Virus record (IMG/VR): IMGVR_UViG_3300037882_002570
Span: 1 to 36,491 of that record
Direction: 5' to 3' (one strand)
Source of the DNA: a virus
DNA: 36,491 nt
Position numbers and translations under genes: made by a program. Below, piece after piece: positions 14,690 through 23,014 of the stretch; positions within the stretch are counted from its first letter, which is position 1; each line of letters begins with the position of its first letter. A model generated the notes under the pieces. That model had not been told where the DNA came from. It did no database searches and saw only the letters and a list, made by a program, of their open reading frames with translations.

Positions 14690-16110
14690 AACTGTCCGAA
14701 CGATTTCCAACCCACACGCCCAAGCCCGCCGCCAAAACCAACGGGAAGGCCATCGATCTGGCCGCGCTCGGCATCGAGGATGTGCCCGATTACTACTACC
14801 CGCAAAGCGAGCGGTTCCTTGTGCGCAACCCGGGCGGCCGGTGGCTGCCAGTGTCCATCTCGTCATACAAGCGGATCCTCGCTGGCCGTGGCGTGAATAC
14901 CGCACGCCAGAAAGGCGAAACCATGAGCGAAGCCGATCACGTGATCGAAAAGACGATCCTCGAAAACGACATCGCACGCTACGGCCCACTGTGCGGACGC
15001 GACTCAGGATTCTACATCGAGAACGGGATCCGCCATCTGGTCACCGAAAACCGCCGACTCATCGAACCTCAGAAGGGCGAGTGGCCGATCATCGACCAGT
15101 TCATCGGCGGGCTGCTACTCTCACAGGAAGACGCCGCAACCGGACACGCCCAAATGCACGCGCTTTTCGGGTGGCTCCAATCGTCCATCCAAGCACTGCG
15201 CGCCGGCCGATACCAACAACAACAGGCACTCGCCATCGCCGGACCCAAGGATTGCGGGAAATCGTTCATCCAACACGCGCTCATCACTCCATGCCTTGCT
15301 GGCCGTGCATCCAACGCCGAGCGCTACTTCATCCGCGGCAACGATTTCAACGGCGAGCTGTTCAACGCCGAACACCTGACACTCGACGACTGCGCCGCAT
15401 CCACCGCCATCCGCGACCGGCTCGCATTCGGTGCCCGCCTCAAGGGCGCCACCGTCGGGGCCTCAGTAGGTGCACTCCACGCCAAGGGCAAAGACGCCAT
15501 CGCCATCCGGCCATGGTGGCGGATCTCGATCACCTGCAACGACGACCCCGAAGCACTGTGCGTGCTGCCGCCATTCAACTCCGACATCGAGGACAAGATC
15601 ATCCTGTTGCGCGCCAGCCGGTTCGACATGCCCATGCCCACCGAAACCCAGGACGAACGCGACGCACTCGCCGAGGCCATCCGCTCCGAGGTGCCCGCAT
15701 TCATCTTCTGGCTGCTCAACGAATACCAAATCCCCTCCGCATACCGCGACCGCCGCCGCTACGGCATCGCCACATTCCATCATCCCGATCTGCTCCAAGC
15801 ACTCGACGGACTCGCGCCAGAATCCGAACTCCTCGACCTCATCGACTCAACACTGGAATTCCAACTCGACGACGGCCCCGTCTGGATCACCGCCGAGGAA
15901 CTCGAAACCAAGATCCGCGACCGCCATCAGTTCCGTGCCGCCCAGGTGTTCACCTACCGTCAGGCATGCGCGAAATACCTCCACCGGATCTCCGTCAAGC
16001 ATCCGGAACGCGTTCAGAAGTCGCGAACCGGTCAGAAAAACGGTTGGCGCATCTCTCCAAAGGAGTTTTCCGCCGTGGAGGGTGTGGAGGGTGGAAACTC
16101 ACTTTTCTGA
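14686..16110 (+). CDS. SF3/D5-type replicative helicase
   Basis: A 474-residue protein with a primase-C-like N-terminal region (1-130) and an AAA+ SF3 helicase core: Walker A GPKDCGKS (186-193), Walker B LTLDDCAAS (Asp234, Asp235) and motif C (SITCNDD around 281-287). Its C-terminal end reads VEGVEGG, encoded by the repeat sequence TGGAGGGTGTGGAGGGT (16076-16092). It is the likely phage replicative helicase or initiator, working with the primase encoded just after the repeat element. ATG 14686 overlaps the previous stop. Confidence 0.88.
   Translation: MKLSERFPTHTPKPAAKTNGKAIDLAALGIEDVPDYYYPQSERFLVRNPGGRWLPVSISSYKRILAGRGVNTARQKGETMSEADHVIEKTILENDIARYGPLCGRDSGFYIENGIRHLVTENRRLIEPQKGEWPIIDQFIGGLLLSQEDAATGHAQMHALFGWLQSSIQALRAGRYQQQQALAIAGPKDCGKSFIQHALITPCLAGRASNAERYFIRGNDFNGELFNAEHLTLDDCAASTAIRDRLAFGARLKGATVGASVGALHAKGKDAIAIRPWWRISITCNDDPEALCVLPPFNSDIEDKIILLRASRFDMPMPTETQDERDALAEAIRSEVPAFIFWLLNEYQIPSAYRDRRRYGIATFHHPDLLQALDGLAPESELLDLIDSTLEFQLDDGPVWITAEELETKIRDRHQFRAAQVFTYRQACAKYLHRISVKHPERVQKSRTGQKNGWRISPKEFSAVEGVEGGNSLF
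16076..16092. repeat. Direct copy of element arm inside helicase C-terminus
   Basis: TGGAGGGTGTGGAGGGT, identical to the left arm of element 2, lies in the last codons of the helicase (encoding VEGVEGG). Start-to-start spacing to the element-2 left arm is 73 bases. The stretch between is AT-rich with short A-tracts (16100-16148). Confidence 0.85.
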
Positions 16111-16148
16111 AAATCGAAACCGTGAAAATGAAACAAGCGTTTAAAAAG

Positions 16149-16254
16149 TGGAGGGTGTGGAGGGTGATTTACTATACTATACGTGAGGTCAAAGTACTAT
16201 ATATAGGACAATCGCTGCAGCTCGGGTTTGACGAATTACCCTCCACACCCTCCA
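16149..16254. repeat. Inverted-repeat element 2, candidate replication origin
   Basis: Perfect 17-base arms: TGGAGGGTGTGGAGGGT (16149-16165) and its reverse complement (16238-16254), separated by 72 bases that include TCAAAGTACTATATATA (16189-16205). It lies between the replicative helicase and primase genes, and a third direct copy of the arm lies at 16076. Repeats next to an initiator helicase plus an AT-rich centre are typical of origins, but this is inferred. Element 1 (4652) is a close relative 11.5 kb away. Confidence 0.75.
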
Positions 16255-16275
16255 CCCCGTGGAATCGTTAAATCC

Positions 16276-17235
16276 ATGCCGCTCGATCACAACAGACTCG
16301 AAAATGTGAAAGCTGGATCCGGCAGGATCTCCGCTCGATGCCCAGCATGTGCCGCCGAAGGAAACGACCGCGCCGGAACCAACCTTTCCATCCGCGCCGA
16401 CTCAGGAGCATACACCTGTGCTCGATACCCGGGTGAATCTGGCCGCTCACATCGATCCGAAATCTTCCGCCTCGCCGGAATTCATCAAGACCGCGATCCT
16501 GCCGCTGACCGCGCATACCGCGCCGGAAAGGTGAAAGTGGAAGCTGCCGCTGTTCCACGCAAACGAGTGAGCCGAGCCATCCGCGAAAAACGCGCCGAAA
16601 TCATCGCCGCTCATCCGTGGACCGAACTCCAAGCACGCGCTGGATCTCCAGAACAACGAATCGGATGGCTCACCGATCCGCGCCGGTTCCTCGCCGCTCT
16701 ATTTCCGGCCGACTCAATCGTGTGGACCGGCTCGGTCTACGCGAGCGGAAAACCAGAGCACGCTGACCGATGGCACACCGTCACCGAGTGGCAAGACCAA
16801 CCCGAGCACACCGTGGGGCCCATGGTCACTCCCGCCACCTGGATGCCCGGCACGTTCTCTCGATCCGCTGACCGCATCACCTCCGCTCCTTATCTCGTGC
16901 TCGACTTCGACGGGTTCGACGGGATCAAGCCAACCACCCCGACCGAACTGCGCGAACACATCGCCGCTTCCCTCGCCATCACCAGATGGATCCGCGAGGC
17001 ACTGCAATGGACGCTGGCCGCCGTGCTCTACACTGGATCGAAGAGCGTTCACGCGTGGTTCCACCACCCAGAACCCGCCGCAATCGAATCCCTCCACCAC
17101 ACTGCCGACGCGCTCGGCGTCGACGCATCTCTCATCGGACACCCCGAACACCCGTGCCGACTGCCCGGGTGGCTTCACTCCAAAACAGGAAAACCAAGCC
17201 GCGTCCTGTGGCTCCAATCCAACACAACACCATGA
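16276..17235 (+). CDS. AEP-type primase with zinc-ribbon N-terminus
   Basis: A 319-residue protein. The N-terminus has Cys22, Cys25, Cys48 and His59, resembling a primase zinc-binding CHC2-like module. A catalytic core follows with archaeo-eukaryotic primase motifs: DFD at 210-212 (metal ligands), SKSVH at 255-259 (motif II, Ser/His) and RLPG at 295-298 (motif III). It would make primers for the adjacent helicase and host polymerase. ATG 16276 follows 21 bases after element 2. The frame from 16228 would begin inside the element and is unlikely. Confidence 0.75.
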   Translation: MPLDHNRLENVKAGSGRISARCPACAAEGNDRAGTNLSIRADSGAYTCARYPGESGRSHRSEIFRLAGIHQDRDPAADRAYRAGKVKVEAAAVPRKRVSRAIREKRAEIIAAHPWTELQARAGSPEQRIGWLTDPRRFLAALFPADSIVWTGSVYASGKPEHADRWHTVTEWQDQPEHTVGPMVTPATWMPGTFSRSADRITSAPYLVLDFDGFDGIKPTTPTELREHIAASLAITRWIREALQWTLAAVLYTGSKSVHAWFHHPEPAAIESLHHTADALGVDASLIGHPEHPCRLPGWLHSKTGKPSRVLWLQSNTTP

Positions 17236-17543
17236 AAAAACCAGAAAAGGAAATCGAGATCAACGAACCGGCTCCGGCGCCCACAGGATACGGAAGCCAT
17301 CACCTCGTGTTCGACCACCAGAAAAACAAGTGGACGCTGCGAGTCACCGTGGACATGGGGCCCAAGGTAGTTGGCAAACGCGTCAAGGTGCTGTTCAAGG
17401 CACAAGACCTCGTCATTGCCTGCATCAAACGCGACGCCATCCTCGAAGCATTCAAGGCACTGGGGCTCAAGATCCACCCGCGCATGCAGAAACCAACCAA
17501 GGCGCAACCCGATCCACCGACAGGGACCACCGCCACCGATTGA
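17232..17543 (+). CDS. Small protein downstream of primase, hypothetical
   Basis: A 103-residue protein, start ATG 17232 overlapping the primase stop. Strand-rich in the middle (HHLVFDHQKNKWTLRVTVDMG, then KRVKVLFKAQDL) and with a Pro/Gln-rich C-terminal tail. No family recognised. It is the last early-type gene before the terminase genes. Confidence 0.6.
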   Translation: MKKPEKEIEINEPAPAPTGYGSHHLVFDHQKNKWTLRVTVDMGPKVVGKRVKVLFKAQDLVIACIKRDAILEAFKALGLKIHPRMQKPTKAQPDPPTGTTATD

Positions 17544-17574
17544 GCCGAGACCAATCCCGAGCGATACACCATCC

Positions 17575-18111
17575 ATGCCAGCGAAGAAGAAAGCCAAGAA
17601 GGCCGCCAAAATTGGCAGGCCCACGCGTCGGACCCAAGCGGTCGAACGCCGCATCATTGAAGGGCTGTCCGCCGGTATACCACTCACCGTGATCTGCCAA
17701 CCCGACAACATGCCCGGCGTGGTCACCGTGTATGATTGGATGAAAGCGGACCCTGATCTTTCCGAACACATCGCGCGCGCGAGGAATGCCGGATGGGATG
17801 CTATTGCCCTTCAAGCACTGACAATTGCCGACACTCCACAGGAAGGAATCGAGCACACCGACACACCGGAAGGACCGCGCATCAAACGAGGTGACATGCT
17901 GGGCCACCGGAAGCTGCAAGTGGAGACGCGGCTCAAGCTGTTGGCGAAGTGGGATCCGAAACGATACGGCGAGCGGATCACCCAAGAACTCAGCGGGCCG
18001 GACGGTGGACCGATCCACACCGCGACCAAGGCGCGCACCACCGAGGAGGAAGCGGCATTCGCGCGCCTGTTGGCGGAGGCGGACGCCAAAGCGCGTCCTT
18101 CAAAAGCATGA
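17575..18111 (+). CDS. terS: Terminase small subunit
   Basis: A 178-residue protein, basic N-terminal tail then a helix-turn-helix (about 20-65, with VERRIIEGLSAGIPLTVIC and VTVYDWMKADPDLSEHIARAR) that is standard for terminase small subunits recognising the packaging site. The C-terminal part (about 85-178) is helical, ending in an Ala/Glu-rich oligomerisation segment. It is placed directly upstream of the large subunit and overlaps it by four bases (ATGA). Start chosen at ATG 17575; the longer frame upstream has unlikely composition. Confidence 0.8.
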   Translation: MPAKKKAKKAAKIGRPTRRTQAVERRIIEGLSAGIPLTVICQPDNMPGVVTVYDWMKADPDLSEHIARARNAGWDAIALQALTIADTPQEGIEHTDTPEGPRIKRGDMLGHRKLQVETRLKLLAKWDPKRYGERITQELSGPDGGPIHTATKARTTEEEAAFARLLAEADAKARPSKA

Positions 18112-19502
18112 AACACCTTCCACCCAAGGACAGCCCAGCCTACTACGCGTGGCGCTCGCTCGGGATGGAGCTTTACGATTGGCAGGCCGAGGCGCTGCAA
18201 TCAATCGGCTGGCAAGCATACGGTGGACCACCGACTGTGATCGCGGCTGCGAACGGATCCGGCAAGACCACCGCTCTGATCGGTCCGGCAGTGGCATGGT
18301 TCCTCGATCGCTACCCACGCGGCAAGTGTGTGATCACTTCCGGTTCGTTCAATCAGCTGCAGAACCAACTTTGGCCCGCTCTGGCCGCTCAATCTGGTGG
18401 ACGGTGGCACATCACCTCCGGATCCGCCCCACTCACGATCACCACACCCGAGGGAGGCAAGGCAATCGGGTTCTCGACCTCCGACCCCAAGCGCGCAGAA
18501 GGATGGCACCCAACGATTGGCGACGACATCGATCCGGTGTTCATCATCGTTGACGAGGCCAAGGGTGTGTCGGATGAGATCTTTGGAGCATTCCAACGAT
18601 GCACCCGCAAATTTCAGCTGTGGACATCCTCCCCAGGTGAACCGGCAGGCCGCTTCCATTCCGCATTCTTCAAGCTCGCGGGCCTGTATTGGACGCGCCG
18701 AGTCACATCCATGGAATGCCCTCACATCCCACTGGAGAAGCGCGAGCGCGACCGGTTGGAGCTGGGCGAGAACTCTCCGCTTTACCGTTCGATGCACTTG
18801 GCCGAGTTCACCAGCCTGGACGGTCGGGTTGTGCTGTCACCGGAGGCACTGGAGAACGCATTCCGGATCCAACCGACTGCCGACGAGAGCGGGGAAAAGG
18901 TGGCATTCTGCGACTACGCAGCCGGAGGAGACGAGAACGCGCTGGCGTGGCGATGGGGGAACGTGCCGCGGCTGCATGCGTTCTGGCGCGACTCCAACAC
19001 GACGCAGGCCCGTCGAGAGTTCCGCCAATACTTCGACCAACTGATGCTCCACCCCGGGCAAGTGTTCGGGGATGCTGACGGCATCGGAAACGTGATCATC
19101 AAGGATTTCATTGAGGAAGGGTTTCGCGTCGAGGAATTCCATGGAGGCATACCGGCCCGAGATCCGTCGAACTACGCCAACCTGATCTCGGAGTGTTGGA
19201 TCGAGGCCTGCCGCGACATCGAGCGAGGCAAGATCCACATCGGACCGCGTGACAAATTCGACCCCGGGTTGTTTGAGCAACTGACCACCCGCCGCCTTGA
19301 GTGGGATTCCAAGGGAAGGCTCAGGATCGAGAGCAAGGATGACATGAGGGCACGTGGAATTCGCTCACCGGACCGAGCCGACGCATACATCGGAGCAATC
19401 ATGTGCGGATCACGGATGACCGGAGCCATCGGAGCGGGCGACATCCTGAGTTCATCCGCTGGTGGAGGTGGCTGGCTGCCTGGGCTCGTCACCGGCTGGT
19501 GA
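18108..19502 (+). CDS. terL: Terminase large subunit (packaging ATPase-nuclease)
   Basis: A 464-residue protein that drives DNA packaging into the procapsid. ATPase: Walker A AANGSGKTT (47-55) and Walker B FIIVDEAKG with Asp149-Glu150. Nuclease of the RNase H fold: Asp269 in AFCDYAAGGDE, Asp322/Asp324 in GDADGIG and Asp425 in DRADAY. The length and motif order fit a terminase large subunit. ATG 18108 overlaps the small subunit stop. Packaging may be headful or site-specific; the sequence does not decide. It is followed three bases after the stop by late-leader motif B. Confidence 0.95.
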   Translation: MKHLPPKDSPAYYAWRSLGMELYDWQAEALQSIGWQAYGGPPTVIAAANGSGKTTALIGPAVAWFLDRYPRGKCVITSGSFNQLQNQLWPALAAQSGGRWHITSGSAPLTITTPEGGKAIGFSTSDPKRAEGWHPTIGDDIDPVFIIVDEAKGVSDEIFGAFQRCTRKFQLWTSSPGEPAGRFHSAFFKLAGLYWTRRVTSMECPHIPLEKRERDRLELGENSPLYRSMHLAEFTSLDGRVVLSPEALENAFRIQPTADESGEKVAFCDYAAGGDENALAWRWGNVPRLHAFWRDSNTTQARREFRQYFDQLMLHPGQVFGDADGIGNVIIKDFIEEGFRVEEFHGGIPARDPSNYANLISECWIEACRDIERGKIHIGPRDKFDPGLFEQLTTRRLEWDSKGRLRIESKDDMRARGIRSPDRADAYIGAIMCGSRMTGAIGAGDILSSSAGGGGWLPGLVTGW

Positions 19503-19503
19503 C

Positions 19504-19516
19504 GGGGGACCACTCC
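19504..19516 (+). promoter_or_regulatory. Late-leader motif, copy B (GGGGGACCACTCC)
   Basis: GGGACCACTCC (19506-19516) right after the terminase stop and 49 bases before the 5' end of the tRNA gene. It is followed by AAGTGG, which pairs with CCACT of the motif (CCACT-cctgca-AGTGG), a feature shared with copy D. It probably starts or controls the lysis-operon transcript that includes the tRNA. Confidence 0.55.
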
Positions 19517-19565
19517 TGCAAGTGGCAACCATCCCGCGCGTCATGCGAGTTTCCCGACGTTCAAC

Positions 19566-19639
19566 CGCAGGATGGACAAGCGGCAAGTCACTGGTCTCAT
19601 ACGCCGGGGTCACGGGTTCGATTCCCGTTCCTGCAACCA
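19566..19639 (+). tRNA. tRNA-Met(CAU), initiator (fMet) type
   Basis: A full cloverleaf of 74 bases with encoded CCA (19637-19639). Acceptor stem CGCAGGA/TCCTGCA has a C1 x A72 mismatch and six pairs; the D stem has A11-U24; G18G19, U8, A14, G15 and A21 are in place; the anticodon loop is CTCATAC (anticodon CAU, 19598-19600); the T arm ACGGG-TTCGATT-CCCGT is perfect; discriminator A73. The C1 x A72 mismatch and purine-11/pyrimidine-24 pair are hallmarks of bacterial initiator tRNA. Anticodon-stem pairs 29-41 and 30-40 are G-C but 31-39 is U-G, so one of the usual three G-C pairs is missing. It lies between motif B and the holin-like ATG. Confidence 0.88.
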
Positions 19640-19651
19640 ACTTTCTCGCCC

Positions 19652-20104
19652 ATGCCACACCGATTCCACGCGATCTCATACGTATTCGCCACAGCGACCG
19701 AAGGCTTGACGCTGTCGATCGCCGCAATCATCGCCAGTCTGAACACGTTGCTCGATGAGGAATCATGGGATCGACTGACCGGCCGGCACGGTGCGCTGTT
19801 CGTGATGGCCATCGCACTGCTGATCTTTTGGAACTCAAACCGCCTGCGTGAACGGCGCGACGCCCAGCGGCAAGACCTGGTCGAGAAGCGGGAGGATATG
19901 CGCAGGCAAGCGGAAGAGGAAGCGCGACAACTGGAAAACGAGGCAAGAGAGAAGCGGCACGCCGAGGCTATGGAATTGCAAAGGGAAAACGCCAAGGTGC
20001 TGGAAGGGCTGACTGGGGAAGGGATCAAGGCACAGTTTCACGTGGCGAAGGCTATCACGGATTTGACCAACGAGCTGAACAATCGGCCATGCGCGATGAA
20101 ATGA
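19652..20104 (+). CDS. Putative holin with long coiled-coil tail
   Basis: A 150-residue protein with two hydrophobic segments near the N-terminus (about 14-34 and 46-62) and a charged coiled-coil tail (about 64-115, Arg/Glu-rich). Two membrane segments close to an amidase gene suggest a holin (permeabilising the inner membrane) or an antiholin/lysis accessory. The long soluble coiled coil is unusual for a holin. It starts 12 bases after the tRNA CCA and overlaps the DUF1353 gene by four bases. Confidence 0.55.
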   Translation: MPHRFHAISYVFATATEGLTLSIAAIIASLNTLLDEESWDRLTGRHGALFVMAIALLIFWNSNRLRERRDAQRQDLVEKREDMRRQAEEEARQLENEAREKRHAEAMELQRENAKVLEGLTGEGIKAQFHVAKAITDLTNELNNRPCAMK

Positions 20105-20523
20105 CCGATCCACATCAACACTTTCCCGATCCGTTTGACTCCCGCCTGTATGGGTATCGAGACAAACAGGCTGTGTGGAAGATCACTCACTACTTCCGCT
20201 ACACCAACCCCGCTTTCCCGACCATCACGGTGCCTTGTGGAGCGCTGACCGATGGAGCATCGATCCCTCAAATCCTGCACAGCTCAGGGCTAGGCCCGAC
20301 AGGTCCATACTTCCGCGGTGCGGTGATCCATGACCATCTTTACTCATTGGACAGCTCGTCACGCTATAGCGCTGTAACTCGCCGCATGGCCGATGACATC
20401 TTTCGCGCGGCCATTATCGATTGCGGATGCTCTCGATCCCTCGCTTTCACCATGTGGTTGGCCGTCAGAGCTTGTGGGTGGATGTGCTACAAGAAGCCAG
20501 AGGGAAAGATCGAGAAAGTATAG
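20101..20523 (+). CDS. DUF1353-family phage protein
   Basis: A 140-residue protein matching the DUF1353 pattern: GALTDGASIP at about 48-57, then a RGAVIHDHLYS segment with invariant-looking HDxLY (about 77-86). These proteins are frequent next to phage lysis genes or tail genes, and their biochemical role is unproven. There is no signal peptide; a C-terminal hydrophobic segment (about 110-125) exists. ATG 20101 overlaps the preceding stop. A regulatory or lysis-timing role is only a guess. Confidence 0.7.
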   Translation: MTDPHQHFPDPFDSRLYGYRDKQAVWKITHYFRYTNPAFPTITVPCGALTDGASIPQILHSSGLGPTGPYFRGAVIHDHLYSLDSSSRYSAVTRRMADDIFRAAIIDCGCSRSLAFTMWLAVRACGWMCYKKPEGKIEKV

Positions 20524-20527
20524 CACC

Positions 20528-20644
20528 ATGGACGAAGACGACGACCACACCGGATCACTGCTTGGATGGTTGTTCATCTTCCTTGCCATTTTCATCGGCG
20601 GGCTGTGTCTGCTCGCCATGCTCACCAGAGCCCTCTCATCATGA
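20528..20644 (+). CDS. Tiny single-pass membrane protein (holin-like)
   Basis: A 38-residue protein: an acidic N-terminus (MDEDDDHTG) and one hydrophobic membrane helix (about 12-33), ending with a short polar tail. It directly precedes and overlaps the amidase gene by four bases (ATGA). Small pinholin-like proteins of this design are often encoded next to endolysins. It could be the holin proper, with the gene at 19652 as partner; which is which cannot be told. Confidence 0.6.
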   Translation: MDEDDDHTGSLLGWLFIFLAIFIGGLCLLAMLTRALSS

Positions 20645-21228
20645 AAATCCTTCCTGACCACTGGATTGACGGAGTAAAGCGCGACCCCATCCCAGGTGGG
20701 GCCGTGATGGCGATCCGCCGCTTTCTCGTCATTCACTTCACAGCCGGGGCCTCCGGAAAGTCATCGATCAACTACTGGCGACAACTCGGCAACGGTGTCT
20801 GCGCTCACTTTGTGATCGAGCGGGACGGGACCATCATCCAATGCCGCCCATGCGATCGCACCGCAGGACACGCAGGCACCAGCAAGTGGAAGGATCCCAA
20901 CACCGGCACAACCTACTACGGGTTGAACGCATGCTCGATCGGGATCGAGCTCGCCAACGGTGGGGACGCCTACCCTGATAAATTCTCGTCACTCCACCCA
21001 ACCCTTGCGCGGCACAAGAACGGCGGGGCTGCCCGCCAATGGGAAACCTACCCACCCGAGCAGATCGCCGCGTGCATCGAACTGGCAAAGACCCTTGTCG
21101 CTCGCTACAATCTGGATGACGTGGTCGGGCACGATGACATTGCACCATCGAGGAAGAGTGACCCAGGTCCGGCATTCCCCATGGGATCGCTGCGCCAAGC
21201 CTGCGGTATGCCGGCGCAGATAGGATGA
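20641..21228 (+). CDS. N-acetylmuramoyl-L-alanine amidase (endolysin)
   Basis: A 195-residue type-2 amidase (Amidase_2/PGRP fold) that would cut the bond between muramic acid and the peptide stem. Zinc ligands are suggested by His32 (IHFTAG) and His164 in GHDDIAPSRKSDPGPAFP; Lys172 and Asp174 complete the signature. No signal peptide and no cell-wall-binding domain are seen, so export depends on the adjacent holin candidates. The gene is last of the lysis operon and is followed by late-leader motif C. Confidence 0.92.
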   Translation: MKILPDHWIDGVKRDPIPGGAVMAIRRFLVIHFTAGASGKSSINYWRQLGNGVCAHFVIERDGTIIQCRPCDRTAGHAGTSKWKDPNTGTTYYGLNACSIGIELANGGDAYPDKFSSLHPTLARHKNGGAARQWETYPPEQIAACIELAKTLVARYNLDDVVGHDDIAPSRKSDPGPAFPMGSLRQACGMPAQIG

Positions 21229-21230
21229 AG

Positions 21231-21244
21231 CAGGGGACCACTCC
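21231..21244 (+). promoter_or_regulatory. Late-leader motif, copy C (CAGGGGACCACTCC)
   Basis: GGGACCACTCC at 21234-21244, five bases after the amidase stop and 42 bases before the portal ATG at 21287. The spacing to the next start closely matches copies A (43) and D (41). Confidence 0.55.
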
Positions 21245-21286
21245 AAAGGAACGCACAAAGGTTTGACGCGTGGCACCCTGCCGACC

Positions 21287-23014
21287 ATGGCGACGACCAC
21301 AAGGAAACCCGCAGGGAAAGCAACGACCAAATCAGAGGCAGCGCTGGATGGTGACCTCCTGCAAAGCATTCACACACAAGCAGCACGTGATCGGCTGTGG
21401 GATTACTTCGAACGCGAGCAAGGCCCCGCGGATGTCCGTGCGTCCCTGGCTGGTGCCATGAGTGGAGACACCCGGCTGCAGCATCTCCTGTTTTCCGCCA
21501 TGCTCGACACATGGCCCAAGCTCCAGAAGGCCATCAACGAGATGGCGCGCCGAGTAGTGACCGAGCCATGGGCCGTGATCCCGTTCGCCAAACGCGGCGA
21601 GGAGCCAGACGAAGCAGCCATGGCCGTGGCCGGAGAGTTCGAGGAGATCCTGTGGGGGATGCGGCCCAAAATTGGAACCAATGAGCTGTCGCTGGAGGGC
21701 CTGATCCGGCACTTGGTGTTTTCCAACTACTACGGCCACGGGGTGGCGGAGATCCGCTGGCACAGGAAAGATGGCATGCTTTTACCGAGGGCAATCAAGC
21801 CGGTGCCTGCTCGATTCTACGGATACCCTGCCGAAACGCCGGACGGTGGAGAGGACCGGCTCGTGTTCTACCCAGACGGGCAGGCATACGCGCCGTATGG
21901 CATCGACTTCCCAGACCACCGGTTTTTGGTGGCAGTAAACACCGGACACCCGACGCACCCAGCCATGGCAGCACCGCTGCGAGCGCTGGCACCATACTGG
22001 TTGGCTGCCGTCTACGGCCTCAAGTGGATGATGAATTTTACCCAACTGTTCGGCATTCCATGGCGCCACGCCGAGGTTGGAGACGTGAAGGACGAAGCCA
22101 CCGTGAAAGCCGCGTTGGCATCCATCGGGTCGACCGGATACATCGTGACCAAGCCGGGATCCAAAATCAACGTGCTCGACGGGGCGAAAGGTGGAGACTC
22201 CATTCCGCAGGCTGTATTGATCGACCTCGCCGATCGCCAGTGTGACCAGTTCATTCTCGGCCAGACGCTCACGAGCGGCACCGACAACAGCGGAAGCCGA
22301 GCACTGGGAGAGGTGCACGAGAACACACTCCACCAAGCCGTGAAGGGCATCGCTGATTTCGTTGGTGGCATCATCACTCAACAACTCATCCCCGCGATCG
22401 GGGCCGCGAACTACGGCCGCACCGACATGCTACCCGAGTTCTGGGCCCGCCACGCCGAGGCCAAAGACGACAAGGCCCGCGCCGAGCGCATGGAGATCCT
22501 GTCCAGATTGGGGCTGCCCATGGACAAGGCCTATGTCTACGAAGACCTTGGCGTTCCTGTGCCACAGGACGATGCCGACTTGTTTCGTCCCCAGGCGAAT
22601 GGTGCGCAGGGAGATCCTGCGACGGGTGGTAGCGGGACGCTGCCCCATGAAACAAAGCCAATGGACGAAGGGAAAGAGGAAGACGAGCTCAAGGAAGAGG
22701 CCAAGAAGAAGGTGGCCGCCGCTGATTCGTCCTCCCTGCTGACTGTCGACCAATTGTCCACTGCCGTGCTGGAAGGCCTCACCGGAGTTTCGCGCGAGTG
22801 GTTGGCGCCGGTGCGCCCGTTCTTTGCTCGCCTCGCTGCGTTGGCCATGTCCAAAACCGTGAGCGATCAAGACTTTCTCGACGCGTTGGACAAAGCCCAG
22901 GCCGAACTACCGGAAATCTTTGAACTGATGGACGCTCAGGCACTGGAGGAAGCATTCATGCAGGCCACCAGCTCTGCTGCGCTGGCCGGAAGTGTCAGCC
23001 GCTACGAGCGATGA
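21287..23014 (+). CDS. Portal protein, Mu gp29-like (DUF935)
   Basis: A 575-residue portal matching the DUF935/Mu gp29 family: an N-terminal helical region followed by YWLAAVYGLKWMMNFTQLFGIPWR, an LADRQCDQFILGQTLTSG segment and the C-terminal helical tail rich in Lys/Glu. It forms the dodecameric vertex ring through which DNA enters. ATG 21287 is preferred over TTG 21263 because the former sits 42 bases after the late-leader motif. It overlaps the next gene by four bases. Confidence 0.88.
   Translation: MATTTRKPAGKATTKSEAALDGDLLQSIHTQAARDRLWDYFEREQGPADVRASLAGAMSGDTRLQHLLFSAMLDTWPKLQKAINEMARRVVTEPWAVIPFAKRGEEPDEAAMAVAGEFEEILWGMRPKIGTNELSLEGLIRHLVFSNYYGHGVAEIRWHRKDGMLLPRAIKPVPARFYGYPAETPDGGEDRLVFYPDGQAYAPYGIDFPDHRFLVAVNTGHPTHPAMAAPLRALAPYWLAAVYGLKWMMNFTQLFGIPWRHAEVGDVKDEATVKAALASIGSTGYIVTKPGSKINVLDGAKGGDSIPQAVLIDLADRQCDQFILGQTLTSGTDNSGSRALGEVHENTLHQAVKGIADFVGGIITQQLIPAIGAANYGRTDMLPEFWARHAEAKDDKARAERMEILSRLGLPMDKAYVYEDLGVPVPQDDADLFRPQANGAQGDPATGGSGTLPHETKPMDEGKEEDELKEEAKKKVAAADSSSLLTVDQLSTAVLEGLTGVSREWLAPVRPFFARLAALAMSKTVSDQDFLDALDKAQAELPEIFELMDAQALEEAFMQATSSAALAGSVSRYER

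Noticed and set aside
14841-16271. 476-residue open frame overlapping the SF3 helicase
   Set aside because: It is an out-of-phase reading of the helicase: composition is dominated by Arg, Pro and His without domains, and it crosses inverted-repeat element 2. The helicase frame has clear Walker motifs.
20528-20644. Treating the 38-residue frame as noise
   Set aside because: I kept it as a gene: it has a clean membrane helix and an ATGA overlap with the amidase, which random frames rarely show.
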